In this document: piece by piece, positions 57,701-64,000 of the stretch | Layout of the letters: each line of letters starts with the position of its first letter | Position numbering within the stretch: position 1 is the first letter of the stretch | From: Daphnia pulex | Taxonomy: Eukaryota; Arthropoda; Branchiopoda; Diplostraca; Daphniidae | Assembly: GCF_021134715.1 (NCBI RefSeq) | Contig: NC_060026.1 | Location: 6,005,001 to 6,069,000, forward strand | Direction: 5' to 3' | Length of the DNA stretch: 64,000 nucleotides | Notes under the pieces: generated by a model | The model's database searches: none | What the model was told of the DNA's origin: nothing | What the model saw: only the letters and a program-made list of their open reading frames with translations | Program-made: the position numbers and the translations under genes

Positions 57701-60700
57701 AGTGAATCATTTGTTTTGGTTGAAAGATCTCCGGGCAATTGTTTCCGAAACTACTATTGTGTCGGTTGTGACGTGCATCTGGCATAATGCTCTGGAGTGG
57801 AATTCGCATCAAGATTATCCCTAGCTGTGAATCGTTCAGGTTGTGCCGTTGCGAGTCATGAAACGAAAATTGTCTTGCACTGCTATTATTGATGAGACAC
57901 AGCAGTGCCAGTACAACTACGAAGCCTACGGCGTGGGTTGGAAAATGTCACAGCATCCACCACAACTGGCGGGCGATTGCAAATGTCCGCCGATCAATGC
58001 TTCCGCCAGCCCCACAAAAGGAAGCTGTATTACGCCTTTGGTTCGACAAAACACTTGGGACTCGGAGACTAGCCATAGACAAGATATGCCTACGCCACTA
58101 GTCTCATCCGCAATTACCTCAAACCATTTGCCCGGTGGCTCGGCTGATGCAGAAACGGAAGCCGTCGCTGTCATCGCTGGTGATTTCACGAGGAAGGGTC
58201 GGAATTCGGATCCGTCTCTCACCTCCCAACTAAGTCACCCACCTTTGTCGGGTTTCTTGACTTCGTCGCCAAGCAACGATTCTTATCCTACTAGTAGCGA
58301 CTGCGTAAGCTTTCAGTCTTCATCGATCTCCCTTGCTTTTCAATTAAAAGCATCTTGACGTTTACTATTACATAAGCTTATTTTATCGAGCGATTTATGC
58401 CATCCTTTTTTGCGTTCTTTAAAATATATTGCCAATGTTACTTTCAGTTGACGTATATAGCGTTTACGACAAAAATACAGATAACAAACAGTATTTGAAA
58501 TCCTTTGTGTGGGTCTGGTATTCTCACGTGCTGATCCCTTAACAACAAGATTTTTAAATGGAAGAAAAGTAGGCTATTATAGAGGTTGATAACATTCTTT
58601 TTTAGCATGTTATAAAAAGAAATTTTAGATATAGTTTCCACTACCATTTCTATTTTTATACTGTGCCCTTCACCTCTTGTATTTATCCATTTTGTATTTT
58701 GGCATCTCGGTTTTCCTCCGATCATCGGATTTTCACCGAGAGATTTATTTTTAATATTGTTTATTTATTTGTTGAATATACATATATATTTTTCAATCCG
58801 ATCCCAAGCTATCATAAAAAAGCACGGTCTTGAGCCTTCGATCAAAGATCTAAATATTTAAGCGGGATCCGACAGTGCGCGATTTTGTTTTGTTTTGCTT
58901 TTACTGTTGCAGTTTTAATTTAGTCACAGCCTGAAATGTTTAGTTTTGCACATACATTCATTAAAGAGAGAAGATATGAAATAATCGGCTTCTGGAAAGA
59001 AAAAAAATTTATTACCACCATCAACTTCATTTGTTTTGCTGTATAGGATACTCGAACACACGCCATTGGTGAGCTTTACGACACAGAGCGGTCTTACGTT
59101 GAATCTCTTCAAATTCTTGTCACGGTTTGTCAATACAAATACAAGCTACTATCGACATCATCATTATTATGATTGAATTTTTTACAGAAATATTTACAGC
59201 CGCTAAAAGGACCTGAGTGCTCCGGATTGGTGGAAAGCAATCTCGTGGACGAAATATTTTTTCAGGTTTACATTTAAGGCCACATACTTGGCCACATACT
59301 ATTTAATATTTTGGCACACTTAGTACTTAGTAGTAGAGTTGTATACAGAAAAATATTTGAACTGAACGGCCATTCTACCTAAAAATTGATTTAACGTCGC
59401 TTTGAAGTAACTAGAATAAATTTTTCATTTAGATACCAGCTATTTTGGTCCATCACGAAGTATTCTTGGAGGAACTACGCAAGCGTCTGGAATCGTGGGA
59501 TTCTAAACAATGTGTCGGTGGTGTTTTTCTAGATACAGTAAGTAACATTATTGATATACTTGGTGAGTTTGTTTTGTTTGTTTTTGTTTTTTTTTAATCT
59601 TTTTGAGTACACTCTTAGAAATATGTCGGTATTCTTACCCCCCAAAAACCTCGGTAATCGACGTCCAGACTTTAATGTCGGGATTTTTCCAATCGTTACT
59701 CAGGGTCAGCGAGGGAGAGAATCCGAAAACAAAATTTCTGCCCACCGATCCTAAATTTCCCCGCCAAAATTGAACTGATCTTTCTAATTTCCTCTCAACT
59801 TCCTTCCATTTTCACATTATGATGTCTACGTAATCTGTGGAACTCCATTTCCGTCGTCAATTTCTTTAATGACCAGCTATCTTTCATTAAAATTTCACCG
59901 AGATGTAATTTAGAATCATTTCACCGACACATTTCTTCGATAGCAATTATAGGTTGATGCTAAAAGTAATTAAATTGATTCAATGTTATATTTATCATAT
60001 CTTTAGCTCACCAAGCCCTCGGTAATTGAAACGTACACTGCTTACATCAACCACTGGAAGCACGCTAAAGAAGCAATCAAAACGGCTTGTTTGGCCAAAT
60101 CGGCTTTTTCCAAATTTCTTGAGGTAATTTCCCTATGAACTGCACAAAGCACGGTGTATCAAGGCACCAACATTATTTCTTAACTCTTTTAAAGGCAACA
60201 GCGCGAGAGCACAAAGGGAAATTAGCTCTTGATTCTCTACTGATCATGCCCGTTCAAAGGATACCTCGCTATGAATTGCTTATCAAGGTACGAGTTATGG
60301 CGTCTGTAAATTGTCACTTTGTCGAATGACATTTATTGAGCCGTGGTGGGAGGGTTTCTCAATAATAAATCTCACAGCCACCTAAGCCTAACAATCATTT
60401 AGATGCTGCTGAAACACACACCACGAGAACATCCAGATCACACTCTTTTACTGGATGCTCAACGGGAAGTTCACGAGTTAGCGGTCAAGATCAATTGCGT
60501 GGAGCGGGAAGCCTATGGCGCCGAGCAACAACAGGCGACATTGCGCGAGCTGGAAAGTCTTGTCGAGGGCTTGGGGCCAGGTAATTTGGCGACACCCGAA
60601 CGAACTTTTATCCGCCACGACTGCGTCACCATACCCTCGGCGTTGGGCACCAGGAAGGAAAGAGGTTTTTTCCTCTTCTCCGACCTACTTGTCATTACCA

Positions 60701-63700
60701 GCGTCAAGCGACGGAGCGCAGCCATCCGAAAATCGTCCTCGTAAGACTTTACGTCAAACTTGATTGATTTGGTTTTCGTCGAGTTTTTCAACTTTATCCT
60801 CCTGTGTCACAGATATTCGTCTAGTGGAATCGCCAGCACTTTGGAGGCCAACAAGTTCAAACTTTTGATGCGAGTTCCTCTTGATGATCTGGAGGTGACT
60901 AAAAGTAAGCATCTACCTAAATATTAGACGCAATTTTCGTTTTCTATTAACTGTTTACAAAATCCATTCATCCAGACAAAGAGGAGAGTTCCAAGCGCAC
61001 AACCAAAGACTTGGAACACATAGAAGAGGACTTGGCACTTTTAAACCAAATTACAGAGTTGGTGTCCTCACTCCACGTGTCTCACTCTTCTCTCGATGAA
61101 GCAATCAAGGAAATTCAACTGGGAATCCAGCGCCAGTTGACCGATAAACAAAATGCATCGACCGAACCGCAGTTAGCTACATTAGATCTAGCCATTTGCA
61201 CTAGGTAAATTTCTCGTGAGTTTTTAAATGTTCTAATACCTTGTCTTTGATACGAGTTATTCTTGCAACAGAGACGGGATTGAGACGCTATCAGTAGCAT
61301 TTACTACATCAGAGAAGCGAGCCAGTTGGGAGGAATCTTTTTCTGAAACGAAGCTCAAGCTTAGAGGTATACCAGCATCACCAAAGAATATTTCGCATCT
61401 ATGGACATTTTTGAAATCGGACTCATTCAAATGATATTTGTATTATTCGGTTGCCGTCCAGCAATGTCGCCTGAACGTCGACCGCCACCTGAGTTCCTGA
61501 TGCCGCTACCTATTCGTAAAACACGAGCAGGCCTTCAATTTACCTGTGCCGCGCCCACAGTGACGTGGAACACCCAACATCTTAACGACGTTTGGGTTTG
61601 CAACAGTGACGGTTACGTCGGCCAGGTAAAACCATTTTTATTCTTAATGTAGGCTATACCGGTACCATCTTTTTGCAATTAAGTTGATGTGTTTAGTTGT
61701 TAACATTTCAATTTGAATGTCCGTTTTTGGCAATAACTACAGTTCACAGTTAATGCATATAAGTCTATGCCAGCAATTTATCTTAACAGGATGATTTCAT
61801 ATGATTTCATATACAGGTATGCATTCTAAGTCTACACCCTGAACCGAATGTTACGTCATGCAATGGAGTATGCAACGCTCGCATTACGTGTATAGCTGCC
61901 ATTCCAGCCGCCCCTTTGATGTAATTTCTTAAAAATAATAAATAAAGTGAAATGTGTATGTACAAGAAATAAGCACTAAGATTTCGGTTTTCTTCGCGTT
62001 TCTAGGTCAGACGAATCAGCTAACAACTTAAACAGTTGCATTTTCAAGAGGGACTCCAAATTTGAATCTTCGACGTTGTGCGCTAGTAACTCGAATGAAA
62101 TTCAATCCTCAGTCTGCACCAACTTTGAACTTGAAAGGTGCTGAATGGTTAATTAGACTTCGATATTATATATCTGTCACACTAGAAGTTATTGGAGCAG
62201 TCGATGGTGCCTTGAACTTTTACAGAAGCATGATGAACCATTTGCTAATCTTAATTGCTTTTTATTCATTGTGAATCATACAGCTTTTTGCTCGTATTTT
62301 GCGCACAAATCTATTAATCATGGACAAAACGAATCGGTAAAAAATCTGCAATTTTTACAGTGAATCTAGCTCTGAGAGTTCCGGGAGCGAAGAGAGTGCT
62401 GATGAAGATCCTAGCAGCTACAGTAGATATCGTTCCAATTCCATTCCCACTGAGGTCAACATTCAACCAGGTATTGTTCTCTCAATTTGGCGCATATTGC
62501 AAGTTCCGCTAAAAATCTCCGTTTCAATCATTTTTGTCTAGCTTCTGAGGAAGCGGACACAACGAACCAAGCCACGATGTGGTTGGGAACGGAGGATGGT
62601 TGCATCCATATTTATCATTGCGGCGAAAACATTCGACTGAAAAAGAATCGCACGCGGATCCAGCAAGGAGCAGCTGTCTTGTGTCTTGTGTAAGCATTTG
62701 GGTTATTCCTCTACACCCAAAACTATTTTTTGAAACAAAATGTAATTGCAAGTGTCTTTCCTACAGATACATGGACAATTGCGTATTCGCCTCGCTTGCC
62801 AATGGGGATGTATTAATTTATCAACGCACACCAAGTAATATAGTTGTACAGATTGTTCCGAATTTATTATTTCATTTTAGGGGGTCATTGATTTATTAGA
62901 TGGAACTTGGAGTATCAATGAACCACAATGTGTTGCGGTCGGAAGTATAATTGGACCAGTTACTCGAATGCTTCCCGTAAGCAGCGGCCTCTGGTGCGCA
63001 TCACAAAACACTATCAAGATTCTCAACACTTCTACATTAACGATTGAAGTAGTATTCTCGGAATTTTTATTTACTTTTAAGTTTCCGACATGCTCTGGGA
63101 TTTTTCACAGGGATTAGTTTCGATACTTTCCAACTTTATTCCGACGAAACAAACTTATCTCACACTCATAATGGCAAAAGACTACGGTACCGGTATTCTA
63201 AGCATGGCGTCATCGCTTTCGGTGGCGCCATCATCGCAATTACGATTTTGATTTTCTTTTAAAACAAACTGAAATTTATTTGAATAGCTTTAAACCTTCG
63301 CAGGAAAAGGCAAAAATTATCAACAAAAATTGAACTTCGTATAGGCCTAGTACTAAATAAATTTTTTTTTTCTTTTTTTTTCTCGTTTATAAATAGTTAT
63401 AATTTCATGTCAGATTGAAACTTGTATTAAATGTTGGATTGTTTGCAGGATCAGTTTGCTGTGAGCTCTGATTCCCAGAGAAGTGTCCTCAGTTTGGCCA
63501 GCAATGGATTGGGCGTGTGGGTGGCGATGCAGGGTTCGGCTGTGGTCCGACTTTTCCATGCGTTTACTCACGAATGCATTTGTGACGTGAATTTGGCACC
63601 GGCTGTCAACAAAATGCTTTCCGGTAATCCAGCTATACAGTCTTCCACTCTATATGCGATATCGTTTTCTTGATGCAGTCTAGGTACAATAAGAGATTTG

Positions 63701-64000
63701 AATTGTACTCATTCCTACAATTTAGGTTGTGATGACATTATCCGTCAGCACAAGGCGGCCTGCTTGCGTGTCACTTCTATGATGTTGTTTCGTGATCTTT
63801 TGTGGGTTGGTACTAGCGCTGGGGTGATCCTGACGATTCCTACTCCGCATCTGACTCCGACATCATCCCGGCTATCTTCTCCACCTTGTGTCACAGGTAA
63901 AGTTGTCTAACCAGACGATCATATATTTTCGTTTTAAGAAGGGCGCGTTTGTTATGCGATAGACAATTATTAATTCAACTCAAACTCAATGCGTTTGTAC
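51798..64000 (+). CDS. ARHGEF17: ARHGEF17 (TEM4)-type RhoGEF, partial at 3' end
   Basis: Exon 1 (51798-57224) alone carries 1,809 codons of Ser/Pro-rich, low-complexity sequence without a recognised domain. DH exons: 59047-59124, 59188-59265, 59433-59537, 60007-60123, 60195-60287 (holding LIMPVQRIPRYELLIK, the CR3 signature) and 60403-60740. PH and linker exons: 60813-60904, 60976-61204, 61273-61376, 61462-61625. C-terminal exons: 61817-61920, 62006-62137, 62361-62470, 62542-62689, 62767-62834, 62881-63048, 63449-63623, 63726-63896. Landmarks shared with human ARHGEF17 are WVCNSDGYVGQ, WLGTEDGC, DDIIRQHKAACLR and LLWVGTSAGV. The known human protein activates RhoA at actin structures. Splice phases agree throughout except at 62834/62881, where one base is in excess. 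The gene continues beyond the window. Confidence 0.93.
57840..58304 (+). CDS. ARHGEF17: Alternative first exon (or cassette exon) of ARHGEF17
   Basis: A clean frame with ATG at 57858 (MKRKLSCTAIIDETQQCQYN) runs 149 codons to a GTAAGC donor at 58305 in phase 0, the phase needed to join the first DH exon at 59047. An in-frame TGA lies 30 bp upstream of the ATG, and a TTCAG acceptor at 57839, also phase 0, leaves open an internal cassette of 155 codons. The first reading would give a short isoform with about 149 residues replacing the 1,809-residue N-terminus. Confidence 0.65.
58305..59046 (+). other. Intron of ARHGEF17, no gene seen
   Basis: AT-rich sequence between the alternative first exon and the first DH exon. 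No exon or recognised element. Confidence 0.5.

Overview
The window is eukaryotic nuclear DNA. It has spliced genes with GT-AG introns of mostly 60-75 bp, polyadenylation-type AT-rich flanks, tRNA-derived SINE heads, many small inverted-repeat elements, and large AT-rich stretches without genes. Gene content and structure fit an arthropod; the compact introns next to a repeat-rich intergenic space resemble a Daphnia-type branchiopod crustacean. The species is an inference, because nothing in the window identifies it directly.

Layout. (1) 1-6.7 kb: a composite satellite. Five blocks of a 10-bp GC-rich minisatellite (about 540 copies in total) are separated by four copies of a conserved AT-rich spacer of about 280 bp, followed by a 61-bp tandem repeat. 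The many long open frames here are artefacts of a stop-free 10-mer. (2) 6.7-35.9 kb: almost gene-free accessory DNA with SINE heads, MITE-like inverted repeats, nested insertions, a complete non-autonomous LTR element with two LTRs identical by eye, two large elements with related CCCA..TAGCAC termini, minisatellites, a degenerate gag gene, and a few orphan exons (a TRAF/MATH-like exon, a signal-peptide exon, others unrecognised). (3) 36-40 kb: two intact genes in tail-to-tail orientation, ALKBH8 (+) and PUS1 (-), with stop codons 93 bp apart. Both act on tRNA: wobble-uridine modification and pseudouridylation. (4) 40.8-49.5 kb: a degenerate block holding a tandem triplication of SUV3 (SUPV3L1) helicase pseudogenes, a THOC7 pseudogene fragment between about 430-bp inverted repeats, and a 5'-truncated cathepsin B whose break coincides with a sequence shared with the SUV3 repeat unit. 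(5) 49.5-50.6 kb: a complete four-exon ANAPC15 (APC/C subunit) gene, 120 codons. (6) 51.8-64 kb: most of a large RhoGEF gene orthologous to ARHGEF17 (TEM4), with one 5.4-kb first coding exon, DH and PH exons and most of the C-terminal beta-propeller-like region. It runs off the right edge. A second start-containing exon suggests a short isoform.

The genes are housekeeping and signalling genes without operon-like organisation. The points most worth follow-up are the composite satellite (every unit carries a GCGTG core on a 10-bp pitch), the very young LTR insertion with an empty-site paralogue in the same window, the THOC7 fragment inside an inverted repeat, the two ARHGEF17 first exons, and a one-base frame conflict in ARHGEF17 near 62,881.
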